A stretch of 64,000 bases of DNA, from contig RBZT01000415.1 of NCBI GenBank assembly GCA_003693705.1, forward strand, positions 1 to 64,000, given 5' to 3'. Under the pieces are notes generated by a model. That model was not told the origin of the DNA, did not search any database, and saw only the letters and a list, made by a program, of their open reading frames with translations. The translations under genes were made by a program, and so were the position numbers. How positions within the stretch are numbered: position 1 is the stretch's first letter; every line of letters begins with the position of its first letter. The stretch comes from Polymyxa betae. Its lineage: Eukaryota > Endomyxa > Phytomyxea > Plasmodiophorida > Plasmodiophoridae. This document shows positions 1 to 11,800 of this stretch, piece by piece.

Positions 1-248
1 CCCATTTCGGCATGCACTCAATGGTGTCGTAATCGTGCTCGATGGCGGCGATCTCATCTTCTACAGCATTGATTTGATTATCTGATCTTCCAAGTCTAAA
101 ACTATAGATAAATTAATGTGGATAATATCGATCCGAATTGGTTTGTTAGCGTACGTTCGTCAGAGTCGCCATTGCAGATGCTGCTCGCTGCAATTTCCGG
201 TGAATTGAGGATTTCGTCAGTTTCTATGTAAGCAGCAAGAATTGACAT
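1..248 (-). CDS. Partial gene at left edge, unidentified
   Basis: A possible coding region runs off the left edge on the minus strand. From an ATG at 248 the frame reads MSILAAYIETDEIL and stays open to about 102. After a likely small intron (acceptor TTTTAG near 92-97) a second open stretch, rich in Asp, Glu and Ile (DNQINAVEDEIAAIEHDY), continues to base 1. The acidic, heptad-like second exon suggests a coiled coil or a charged linker. I do not recognise the protein and the splice phase was not fully resolved, so this is a weak call; it could also be chance open frame. Confidence 0.3.
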
Positions 249-745
249 AATCCTTAATTTCAAGGATATACACATCTTTATTAAACAATAACAATTCAAA
301 GAATATTATCAGACAACATCCTGCTGTAAGAAATTACGGAATCAACCCAAAGTTATTGGTCAATTTACACATGCATACAGCCTGACGCCACAGTGATCGA
401 GATTGCTGACACTAATAATTTGTATTCTGAAGCGAAAGGCAAAATCGAACTGGCGGGACAAGTTCTGGAAACGTTACATTTTATACGTACCAGCACTAGG
501 AACATACAACGAATCTGCAATCAACGGTATCCGCTGTGAATGGCCAAGCATGGCAGTTGCCCACTTCATGGAGGCCGATAAAATTACTTTCAAGAAGTGA
601 CAAGAACACTGGCGTATCAAGGCTATACTGGCGGAAGCTGAACTCCAGAAAGTTTGATCATAAAATACATGAAATTCATAACGGAAAACTTCACCAAATT
701 GATGTACTTGAACATTTATGTAAATAATCCATAATGAGCAATAAT
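249..745. other. Intergenic stretch, no supported gene
   Basis: About 500 bp between the left-edge fragment and the 3' end of the adenosine deaminase gene. Short open frames exist on both strands (for example 403-600 plus), but none shows a recognisable motif or a consistent exon chain. I see no RNA gene or repeat. Confidence 0.5.
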
Positions 746-2028
746 TCATTTTATATTCAGTCTCGCTCGTGCTTGTCCGATTCGTTCCGTGATCTGCTTC
801 TGCAATAATTCTCGTTCTGGATCGGGTAAGAATGCTGCCTGCATTGCATTCTGAATCGATCTCGTGATCATTTCGAAGCTGATACAAGCCTGGCTATACG
901 CCAGGGCATATTCCTGGTTCAATGTTGTGCTGCATATAGATGGATCATCTGTATTCAACGAGAATGAGATCTGATCATGAGCAAATCTCACGACCGGATG
1001 TTGAATGAGCGGTACTGATACAGAGCCGGTCTGTAGCGATGATGTCAAGCAGCATTCCAGATGAATACCAGATTGCTTAATAACATTATAGATATGATCT
1101 GATTGTATACATTTATATCCATGACCTATTCGTTCAGCATGTAGATCATTTATAGCAGTTATAATCTCCTTATATTCGTTGAGTTAGGATTATTACAAAT
1201 ATTATGATGCATACCTGAGCAGGACCTGATTCACCTGCATGAACTGTAATTCGGAGACCCAATGATTTTGCACGAGTAAATTCTACAGAATGTGGCATAT
1301 ATGAATATCTATACAAACAATATTATAACAGTATCAGATATAACTGCAAATGATCATACTGTTCATCACCAGCTAGATCTATACCAATTACACCTTTACT
1401 CTTATATTGATAGGCCAGGTCTACAATCTCTCCAGTCCATTCAGGCCGATCACGAATAGCACAAAGCAGAAAGCGAACGTGAATATCATAATATCGGGAA
1501 CATTCAGCCATTGTATCGCAGACAATAGAGACAACATCACTAGCTGTCATATGCTCATCTTGAAATAGATGTGGGCAGAATCTCACCTCTGAATATCTAT
1601 ATAATAAAACATTCAGAATCACAACGAGCAATCCAAGAAATCGAGTTAAACTTGAAACGAAACTTTCTTCGAAATGTAATCAGAAAGTTGACAGTTTACA
1701 GAATATTATTGGCTACGATATAATCACAGGCATCTATTGTCAATTGCCGAATTGCAATAGGATCGCCTTTCAGTATTGGCATAAAAAAATTGAATACTTG
1801 TAGCCATTCAGTAAGAGATGTAGAGAAAGGTGGTGTAGTAATGTATGGATATAAATCTTTAGGGCCTGATACAGATTTAGGTAAAGGTATAGCACGACGT
1901 TGTGCTGTTGTATAGATTAAATCAGCAGAGACCATTCCGTCTAGATGGATATGAAGTTCAACTTTTGGTAATGAGATGAGAGCCTGGATTTCATTTGTAT
2001 GTAACTCTGCTATCTCCATATTATACAA
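746..2028 (-). CDS. ADA: Adenosine deaminase
   Basis: Zinc-dependent purine salvage enzyme that hydrolytically deaminates adenosine (and deoxyadenosine) to inosine, normally cytosolic. The first exon (about 1700-2028) encodes LPKVELHIHLDG, which supplies the two metal-binding histidines. The second (about 1320-1607) encodes YSEVRFCPHLF; the third (about 1215-1311) has the catalytic HAGE motif; the last has ERIGHG and the zinc aspartate motif SLNTDDP. The exon 1 / exon 2 join (donor GTAAAC at 1699, acceptor ATAG near 1608) restores NNILYSEVRF. The protein is of normal ADA length, about 330-350 residues. The classical ADA1 pattern fits better than fungal adenine deaminase (Aah1). It is divergently paired with the flavoprotein gene, sharing a 240 bp spacer. 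Confidence 0.9.
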
Positions 2029-2270
2029 TAATACTCATATAATAGTAATGATGTTATTAATAACTTGTTACTCTACATAATCACACATATATGCATTGGT
2101 AGTATTAAGTAATAATACATAGGGATTCCTTAAAATGACCAATTTTTTGATCAATGATCAATAAAATGATCAAGTCCGTACTTGCGCAATTTTCAATATA
2201 ATCCTCAAATATAGGAATGAATTAGTGTCATATATTGTACGTACTCGTACTGTGTTATATTTGTAAATTT
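2029..2270. promoter_or_regulatory. Divergent promoter region
   Basis: This 242 bp AT-rich spacer separates the starts of adenosine deaminase (minus) and the fumarate-reductase-like gene (plus), so it must hold both promoters. It includes overlapping TGATCA palindromes around 2150-2170 (TTGATCAATGATCAA); no known factor can be assigned. Confidence 0.45.
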
Positions 2271-3922
2271 ATGGCATTACCTATATATGATATTGTTATC
2301 ATCGGTGGTGGTCTAGCAGGCACTTAATACTATATGGAACTCAACATTCCTAGCTCATATTCACTACAGGATTAACTGCTGCCCTAGAAGCAGCCCATAC
2401 TGAATCTAGCTTTCACATCTGTCTACTTGAAAAAGAGGTAAGTAATCCTATTTCATGATCATTATGCTGATATGAGATTAGGAGCATCTTGGAGGAAATT
2501 CGGCCAAAGCATCATCTGGAATTAATTCTATCGCTTCTGATGACGATCTCGAGTCTTTCTTTCAGGATACGGTCACATCTGGACGTGAACGATCTAATGA
2601 AGAGCTTGTGAGAACTTTAGTAAATCAAGTATGTGACAGACATAACATTTCATAGTTTTTTTACCAAAAAGTTCCAAAGTTCCATCAAAGATCAATTAAC
2701 ATATTGCTGGCTATGTTTAGATCATTCATGTGATTTATTGTTTGCTGTTATAGTCGGAATCAGCCATCAAGTTTCTCACAAATAAGAATATCGATCTATC
2801 TGTGAAATCGCAGCTTGGTGGCCATAGCCGTGCACGAACTCTTCGTAATCAATCTGGTCCTAACATTGGCTTTGTCATTATCTCTGCTTTACAAGCAGCA
2901 GCTCAACGTCTATCAAATATTCATATAATCACATCTGCTAATGTCACAAATATTGAACATCGAGGCACAGATGCTATTCTGTATGAAATTGAGGGACAAA
3001 GTTATAGGATCCAAGGTCGTGCGATCATTTTTGCTACTGGTGGTTTTGCTTCTAATCAGTCTCTATTGGTCAAATATCGCTCCACTATCGCTAATCTATC
3101 CACAACTAGCAGTAATCAATGCGTCGAAACACATTAATCAATGGTAAATGGCTTCGTTCAGGTCCATGTGCGACTGGTGATGGTATCCAGTTAGCAACCT
3201 CTGCATATCGTGCTCAATTGGTAGATATGGATCAGATTCAGGTCCATCCAACTGGGTTTGTTGATCCAGCAGATCGTGGTAGCAAACAGAAGTTACTAGC
3301 ACCCGAAGCACTACGTGGCTCAGGGGGTATTCTCGTCAACGAACACGGGCGACGATTTGTTGACGAACTGTGTACACGAGATGTCGTATCATCTGCTGTA
3401 TTTGATCAGCCTAATTCACACGCCTTTCTAATTCTTGACAAAGTTGCTGCAGAAACATTCGGATTGGGAACACTGCAGTTCTACATGAAACGCGGACTCG
3501 TCGCTCAATGTTCCAATTTAGCTCAGATTTCGGAATTTATCTCCAGGAATGGCGATGCATCAGCTGACATCTTAACAGATACTATCAATGAGTATTGTGC
3601 AGCAGCAGCCAATAGGGAAGATCAGTTCGGCCAAGCGACACCTCCTTTCGATTCAGGAAATTCTGTATTTTACGTGATGGAAGTCGTGCCAGTGTTGCAC
3701 TATTGCTTGGGAGGACTGAAGTTCGATTGTTATGCCAATGTTCTTGATGAAGATGGCAAGCTGGTTCCAGGTGTGTTTGCAGCTGGTGAAGTTACTGGAG
3801 GTCTTCATGGTACAAATCGTCTCGCTGGTAATAGTCTATTAGAATGTGTTGTATTCGGTCGTATTGCAGCTCGATCGGCTGTCGCATATGTTCTCAGTGG
3901 CCCTAAATCCCTTGCTTTTTGA
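2271..3922 (+). CDS. Soluble fumarate reductase-type flavoprotein (Osm1/Frd1 family)
   Basis: FAD-dependent oxidoreductase of the succinate dehydrogenase / fumarate reductase flavoprotein family, most like the soluble fungal fumarate reductases that reoxidise FADH2 or NADH by reducing fumarate. Exon 1 encodes MALPIYDIVIIGGGLAG, the start of the Rossmann FAD site. Later exons give HLGGNSAKASSGIN (flavin contact), IIFATGGFASN, then GPCATGDG, MDQIQVHPTG (active-site region), and near the C terminus GEVTGGLHGTNRLAGNSL. At least four short introns interrupt it; the first appears to use a GC donor (2320-2369). The FAD motif begins within ten residues of the start, so no signal or mitochondrial presequence is visible, suggesting a cytosolic form. 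It ends 74 bp from the convergent BRCT gene. Confidence 0.82.
2320..2369 (+). other. Probable GC-AG intron in the flavoprotein gene
   Basis: To join the FAD-binding exon coding GGGLAG to the next exon coding LTAALEAA, the splice must follow GCAG at 2316-2319 and use the donor GCACTT, with acceptor CTACAG ending at 2369. The only nearby GT donor (GTCTAG at 2311) would delete LAG from the dinucleotide-binding loop. A GC-AG intron is therefore the better reading; a sequencing error at 2321 would give the same picture. Confidence 0.55.
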
Positions 3923-3996
3923 TTTATATAAGCCAATTTCTAAATCAAACATCCAAGCACACAGTCTATTTACATAAAATTGTAAAAATCTTTTTG

Positions 3997-5504
3997 TTAA
4001 CGCCAAAGCATCTTCCTTCGTTTATTATTGGATGCATTGCCTTTGTCTAGAGATTGATTGAAGAATGAGAAATTTGAAGGAGCACTAATGGAGACGTGAT
4101 TAGATGTTCCAGTAGCAGTTAGACTCTCTGTCACATCAAACGATGTTGTACAATTTCCAGTTATGCTACTACATCGAATTAGCTGGTTACGATTCACCAG
4201 ATTCTGATCATTGGCGATCTGAGCAGATTTCGGTCGATGCTCTTCTGTAATAGCAACGCAAGCCTTCGCCTTATAACAATCTAGCAACCACTGATAGTTC
4301 ACAGATCGACAAGAATTTGTGGACACAGATCCAGCGCCATCATGGGCCAGCACGGCATGTGTCACGAACGGCCTCATCTGGTGGAGACGTGTAGCGCCAC
4401 CATATTGTAAGATCGAACAGAGGTGATTATAGAGGCGCTCCTCTGTGAAGCCAACTAGTACGACAACACATCCACTTAGGTAGTCATCAGATTCAGGATC
4501 GTATTCGATGTGATCCAGTGATAGAGTCTTGTGAAGTGATGGTACTTTAGGATCGGTGATGATCTCAACAGAAGTTGAGTCTTGTAGCAGTGTATCCAGT
4601 AGATGTGGTCTGATATCGACACAACTGCCACCATTCTGTAGCATGGCATCAAGCCAGCTTTCACGAACAATTTGGATATTCCACTGCTGGGCGAAATTAT
4701 ATTTATCCCCGATGGGTTGATTGCAGATCAGATGGGTGCAATCGTAGGAGAGATCAGCAGAATACCTGCCTCCATTACTTTCAACAACAGATTTGATTCT
4801 GTTACGTTCTGATGTATCGAGCTGAGATACAGAAACAATGCAATTGAAAAGAGCAGGAACAGCGAATGATGTCTCAGGAACCTGATTTCCTTTCTCGAAA
4901 CACTCAAATATCCTGATGCAATTCGTATTAACAAGAGAATACAGACTTGGCTAATGTAGGAACCATTTCATTTTGAGGCAGGGTTTTTTCATCTTCAATG
5001 CAGCCGAATGTTTTGGTGTTCCAACAGTATGTACAATTAGATGTGTCGTCTCATGAGTGAAATTCTTATCGATTCTTCCTCCCAAAGAAGTCATCAATAG
5101 TGATAAGTAATCAATGGTTAAGGAGTCTAAGCCAGTGGTTGTAATCTAAATCAGCAAGTTATCAACCATTAACTATATCAAGAAAGTTCCCATACAAGTA
5201 TACATTTAAATCTCTCATGAACATCTGACAATAACATTTCGATGGTTTTCTGGTCACAGGCTGATTTCGAAAGAGATTGCAAAGCCCATAGACCTGCTAG
5301 AACTGATCCAGTTCGTACAAGATTTCGAAGGCATCGAAGACGCTCTGGCTGAAGTTCAATCTGGGCATCGACAATGACGATCTGGGACTCATTGAGAGCA
5401 TTATTTAATGTTCCAAACTGGATAGTGAATCCCAGATCGGTCAATGTATTGATATAGTCTGTGCTGACATGCTCTCTATCATACTCAATCAAGATATGCC
5501 TCAT
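3997..5504 (-). CDS. Multi-BRCT-domain protein (TopBP1/Dpb11 or Brc1/Rtt107-like)
   Basis: Nuclear scaffold of the DNA damage or replication checkpoint type; BRCT domains bind phosphopeptides. Four BRCT-like units can be read on the minus strand. Unit 1 is at 5178-5504 from the ATG at 5504. Unit 2 is near 4970-5100, with SLGGRIDKNFTHETTHLIVH. Unit 3 is near 4640-4900, with GGRYSADLSYDCTHLIC and a WLDAML tryptophan motif. Unit 4 is near 4240-4480, with VVLVGFTEERLYNHL and VNYQWLLDCY. Short introns separate them. A Ser/Thr/Asn-rich tail ends in a basic NNKRRKMLWR, which may be a nuclear localisation signal. At roughly 450-480 residues it is shorter than Rtt107, PTIP or TopBP1, so it may be an N-terminal-half version of one of those. 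The exact family is not resolved. Confidence 0.72.
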
Positions 5505-5859
5505 AATAAGATCTTCCCATACAAGTCGAGGTTCTCAACCGACTCAGGACGCAGCCCACCCCAAACCGCACCACCACCCCACCCCACTCCACCTTCATCA
5601 CCCCACCCCACTCCACCTTCATCACCCCAATCTATATCATTCAAGATGGTAAATGATCGGTTGCAGTGATCCACAAAGTCAGTAGAAGGGCGAATGAATC
5701 AGCTTGGATGAAGCGGTTCAATATGGCTTTCAGATCGATCACGATATTTTGTAAACAAAAGCAATTCCCATTTGCAAATTGAAAATCATTCTTGATTGTC
5801 GTATATTCATTAGCTTATTAATAGATAAGTTAATAAGATTATGCCAGCCACAGAGTGGT
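5505..5859. other. Intergenic region between the BRCT gene and DYNC2H1
   Basis: 355 bp that holds the promoter side of the BRCT gene and the 3' flank of DYNC2H1, both on the minus strand. It contains a C-rich stretch (about 5550-5630) with a short tandem repeat listed separately. No gene is supported; the plus-strand open frames there are products of the simple-sequence composition. Confidence 0.5.
5575..5630. repeat. 24-bp tandem repeat, two perfect copies plus a partial third
   Basis: A 24 bp unit built from CACCCC and CTCCACCTTCAT occurs at 5575-5598 and 5599-5622 without mismatch, and a third copy begins (CACCCCAA). It lies about 70-130 bp upstream of the BRCT gene start, within its likely promoter. 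It is probably a small minisatellite. Confidence 0.9.
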
Positions 5860-8800
5860 CTAAGAATCTGAAAGAAAGATAGCCACTCCAGCTAGAATCC
5901 ATTGATGTTTGTTATTGGAACATGGCAACCTTAGTTGACATACTGCAACTGATCTTGATAGATTGGAGTATAATGGCACAACCATTGACTGGTATGATTG
6001 TGTTGTCTCAGTCATCTGATTAAATGTGATATAACATATTGGTAATGGCATAAGAGATGCAGATTGAGATGCAGATCTAGATATCTGACCGCCAACTAAT
6101 TCACCTCCTTGTAGTAGTAACCTATCATATTCCATTCAGTCTACAATTACATATTCAATTATCAATGTTAACCCTTGCAGCTGTAAGACCATCGTCGCAT
6201 CTGATGGCAATCTGGATTTCTCCCAGACACAGTTCAATCTTAATGTATCAATAGGCTGAGATTTAATCCTGGCTGTCTCCTGTCTGAATGCATTCAGGAA
6301 TGTGATTGGATTGAACAGATCACGCAGCGATAGCGTAGATGAGAGCAACGTTCCGGAGAACGATTTTTTCAACCATGTCGCTAATGCCGATTTCTTTGAG
6401 AAGACATCAGATATGAATTGATGGGCATCGTCTGGGCCAGTATTCCAGATCAAGAGCCAAGACTTAAGGACTTGACCACGAATCAAATCACGTCCATGTT
6501 CCAGTAGCGTTTGGGATAGAATTGCTGATCCCGATAGAACTTGTCGTAGATCATTTAAGCAATGATTGATGAGATTGATAAGATCAGTCGCCTTCTGATC
6601 TTCAACAATCAGGAATGCAGTAGTTGGATTATAGTGCTTATCTGGGACATCAACTGATGATTGTGACAATCGACCACGTTCATATTTCGATTGCAGATCG
6701 AATAATGGAGATAGGAGCTCTCCCCAGCGTCCTGCATCAAATAGATCGTGGTTCGATAGAACAGTGATATGATGTAGCTGTTTTAGTTGTGATAGAATCA
6801 TTGAACCAGTTTGTCGCTGTACAGATGCATCGATATTATCAGGTAATCCAAATACAGATGGGGAATCCTGTTCTGGAAGAGAGCGAATCAATTTGATAAA
6901 ATCGGCATGATTATTAGTGTGAGGTATTTGACATGAACTTGGTAGACCCAATCTCTTATCACTATCATCAGTGAAATATTCATGTAGATATGTCTGTAAT
7001 ACAAGATCATCATATGGATTATCAATACGACCTCCATAGATGCTATCTTGTAATACACCCACTATACGTGGCCAGGCAATACGATCTGATTCCGAGCATA
7101 TCTCATCGATTAGGTCACTGGCAGACCTCAGATCTGACAATGAGAACTCGTAGAATTTCGACCATCCCTGTGGTATAAACAGACGACGTTCTTGAATAAC
7201 AGCATGAAACCAAGCCAGGATGAATAATACACGTGCTCGTTGTGCTGATCCACGACTGATGTAATCAATATTCCACATTGAATATGTTGTTAATAAATTA
7301 CGTTTAATGCCAGGTGGAGATTCAATCGTCAGTTTCAACGACATCTCCAATAAGATAGGTGACAGATCAGATTGAGATTCAGCAATCAACCAAAGTCGAT
7401 ACTCTTGATGATATTGTGATATTGAGGATAATGTCTGTTCAAGAATAGGCAGCCATTCAGCAACCAGATGAATATTCTTAAGACAGACCCAAAGCCCTGT
7501 ACTGGCTGCTTTGTGGATCGAATCTATTGCTATTGATCTTTGTTCAGGGCTCATGCCGATCTCCAGCAATTCGACACCTTTTGATTTGGCACATTCTTGA
7601 ACATCTCGACTAGGGTCAACTCCAGGTGATATAATGAATAAGATAGGAATTGAGGACGACGTGGAGTTCGTCAGTTCCTGTATAGATAATGGTGTAGGCG
7701 ATAACGAAGCTATTTGCAGAGCTTGGCAGACGAACTCGGTCATAGCTGATATTAATCGGTCTGGTCTTAAAGCCATGATCAATATTAAACGATGGAAGCA
7801 GGATAATGATCGGCATGATGGTGGCAGCAGTTGAGACTCACACGATGGCGACTTTAACCATTTTATCCAAGCACCGATATCCTCATGAATTAGCTGATGC
7901 AGGCTTGGTTGTGATGCGATGATATTCAATAACTGTGATTGTCGTTCAGAAGGAACCCAGGATGGTAATGTTATTGATTCTGATTTAGTGCTGGTTATTG
8001 ATCCGATTAATAGGGACCAAAGGTCATCTGCACACTGATCTGGAAATAATGCACGACATAACTGCATAGCCAATGTTAATCGATCCTGTTTAAATACAGA
8101 TTGTGATACGAATCGATACAGACGCGATATCAATGATCGACAATAGAATGTGATACGATTGGCTTTATCAGATGTGGATGGAGTTGCAGATGATTGCTGA
8201 AAGTTCAATACGAACTCAGTCATAAATGATTGTAGACTGAACCTATACATTGAATTGACATGAGGTAAAAGTCGCAATGTGAAATATATCTCAGAGCCAA
8301 TCTGGGCGATCGGCATGTAAATGAGACGTTGTCTATCCAAGTCGGCCTGAATCTCGGCTGAACGTTGCAGACCGATAGCAATTGAATTACTGCGAGTTTT
8401 GATTAGATTCAGAGATTCAACCAAAGCCACATTCTCGAGTATATTTCCTTCTGATGTTGCTAAGGTCTCCAAGATCTTCTTCTCTAATTCACTCAATTCC
8501 AACTTCATGTTCTCTTCTTCTGCTAGAAGGCGGATCTTATTGCGTTCCAGCTCTGGTTCATCTTGCTGAATAGCGACGCCCAGAAGTTGGGACTCGAGAC
8601 CTGATTTTGTTACAGTGAAGTTAACCACATTGACGATAGCACGGGCATCAGCTGGCAGATGACAGTTCTCAGATCGTGAGATCAGAAACAGAGAGAAATC
8701 GTCATTGTAATCAACAGATTTGTCGGCGATCTGTACAACCCATCTGGGACCTTGTCGTAGTAGATGCCGTGTAATAATTGGATAAAGAGTTGATTCAACA

Positions 8801-11800
8801 TGATTACAATCTGTAATGAAGAGAACCTTACCGAATCTAACAGCTAACTCAATAACAGCAAGATAACGAGCATCATTCTGGTTCAGGAATTCTAACGATC
8901 GTTTCTGCTGCATTCTTTGCAGCCATTTAACGACATTCATGGTCGAGTCGATAATAAATGGTGTTTGCTGCGATGCCAGAATTGTGACAGCATTTTCGAG
9001 CGAGAATCGATCGGAATTAATGCCATGCTCCTTCCAGGTGATAATTTCTGATTCTGTTGATAGAAAGCGGCACAAATCAAACTGTTCCTGTAGTCGATAA
9101 ACTTCAGACCATCGTTGTAATATCTGACGTCGATATTCTTCATCTTGATCAGCTAAATAACAGATGAATGCACTTGAAATAATAACTTGATCTGATAGTC
9201 GATTAAGAGATAGAGAGAGTTCATCATCTTCACGTCTCCAGCGAACTTTCTCGTCCTGAAGCTTGTTCATCAATTGACTAGCTCGATCTAATACATTCTG
9301 AGCCCTATCTAATTCTAGACGCAATGATGCCGCCTCAGATGTCATCCCAGCAAATGATTGCTTCAGAGCCATGACCTGCTTGTCCAAATCTTGTAGCTCA
9401 TTGACACAGCTGTCAAGACGAGATTTCGAGCTGGCTAGGGCCTCATTAGCAGCTTTCAGATCGGCTTCTAAAGGAGCAATACTCTCCAGTACTTGAGCAT
9501 ATCGTATTTGTGCATGAACCCAGGCTGCTAATGGAGCTGCAGCTGTATTCACACGATATATGTTCTTGTGTTCAAAACTTGCCTCTTTCTTTTTCAGTAA
9601 CGACTGCACTTTATCACGAATATCTTTTGTGATACAATGCGCATCAAACTGAATAATTTCCTCTTTAAACGTTGCCGATGCCAACAATCTCTTCATAGAA
9701 TTCCATGATGTATCATCAATGCCCATCAACATTAACACACCAGACAAAACATCATGAACAGCCTCAGGCGGCATTCGAAGCGCTCTCATCTCAGCTAGAG
9801 CTTCCTTCTTAATTGATCCAACCGCTTCACGACTTTGTTCCAATATAGGACTAATTACAGCTAATTCCTTCTCAACTTGACCTTTACGAGATGTTAATCG
9901 TTGTTCTTTCTCAGACAGACTGGCCTGTAAAGCCTGAACTCTAACACACCAATTTCAGTAAAATTCATAAAAGCAACTGTCAAGATCATACTCGAGACGC
10001 CTATCACTGGCTTTACTCATAGAATCTGTAATCGATTGTAATGCAGCATCAGCTTGAATCTGTTTATCTTGAAGGGCGCCACTTTTCGCTACAGCTTCCG
10101 ATGACAATTTATCAACGAGCATCTCAGCTTCGACCAGCTTGGAGAGACCCATCGAAAGGTATTTTCTCTTCGATTGAATCTTGTCTTGCTGTTGGGAGTA
10201 TAATCGGCAATATGTAGCGAGCATAGCCAAAAATTTACGAGGTGTATGTTGACAGGATGCCGCCCAATCGTAAATCTTCAATAACCGGTCAGTAATCGAC
10301 TTCACATCATTCTCAAGGAATCCCAATTGAAGACGATTTTGAGTCATAAACATGACATCGTCTCTGTGCCATTCAGTATTCCAAATAATATGACATGAAT
10401 GTATGAGAACTGGATATTGAAGGCAGCGAGATTTAAATTGAGGATGCGCCGGGTCCATACAAATCACCAAATGAAGATTTGATCGAATCTGATTGAAAAA
10501 GTATTGCATTGTGTTGATACCAATATCGGCTGCTTTCTCTCGAAGACTGCCAAGAATAGGCTCGAGCTCGGGCTGACTGAATAATCCTGGCAGATATCCA
10601 GATGACAGAACGGTACACAATATCGAGATAATTGAGTCCTGAACCAAGCCGTGTTGTTCCAAATAGAGAACGACTTGATCACCAGCAGCACATTGCCTGA
10701 AGACGTCTTTAAGGTCATTCTGTAGTGAATCAGCCGAATATGCTCTGGATATGTTCGGCATAAACAGACGATAAGAACGAATATGGGATACCAGAACGAT
10801 AACAGATCTCCTTCCGATCCCGCTGCTTCCCAATAATAATACTGATCTGGATTTTTGACAGATTGCTTGATCAATTCGACAGCAGAATTGAATCATATTA
10901 TCAAATAGGTCTAGATCCAGATTGCCATGATCTTGCTCGTATCGGCGAATTCCGTTGCTCAAACACGATTTAGCATCTGATATCGATAAAAGGCTGAATG
11001 ATTGATCTGACACTGAACGAAGAAGACTCGAATAGATGTGTTTCCCAGCTGATGATGGTTGCCACATCTTCCAATGCGAGTTCATCACCGATGTCAGAAT
11101 TGAATCGAATCGAGCTCGGCATTGCTCGGTAACAAGACGATCTCGGAACGTTCGCTGCAATTCGTAAACGAATATATTAAGTAATGGCTCATGTTTGAGA
11201 TCATATTGAAGCAATGATTTACAAAATGCTGTCAGATGTCGTGGTGTAAATCTATAATGCGGATATTGATCTGATGTAAATGTTTGTGAGATCTGTAGAT
11301 ATAACTGTACTAATGTATGACTTAATGCAGAGCATGAGGAAGAATGTGACCATAAACCTGCGTCAAATTCTTTGGCTACATTAACAGCATCTCCAAGATA
11401 AATCTCGTATATAACTCGAAGGTAATATTCCGATGGGTAATCAATGTTCAAGATACGAAGACGTGATGTAAACCTGGTCGATAATGTCGCTGCAGTTTCC
11501 GATCTGGTCATGGTGCATATTATGTTAATATGTTCAATGGCAACAAATTCTCTGTCTGATGAATAATAACCGGAGCACTCCAGGAGCTGAGTCAGAAAGC
11601 AAATCACTGATAGCGACCCATACTTATCGCGACATAATAGACCAAGATCCTTCACAATCAGGACGAACTGATCGGCGCCATTCGGACGTAGTACTGGCCC
11701 TGTGCTTGACTGGGTCAGCTGGCATGAATTCAGCAGAGCATCGATAATGTGTTCTGGGCGAGTATGCGCTGAACAATGCAATTCCGCCGATGATTTCATG

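Noticed and set aside
5521-5669. Proline/histidine-rich open frames on the plus strand
   Set aside because: They are translations of the C-rich tandem repeat, with no start context and no exon partners.
9155-9845. In-frame breaks in the dynein genes as signs of pseudogenes
   Set aside because: Each break checked coincides with a small GT-AG intron whose removal restores conserved dynein sequence (for example 6122-6172).
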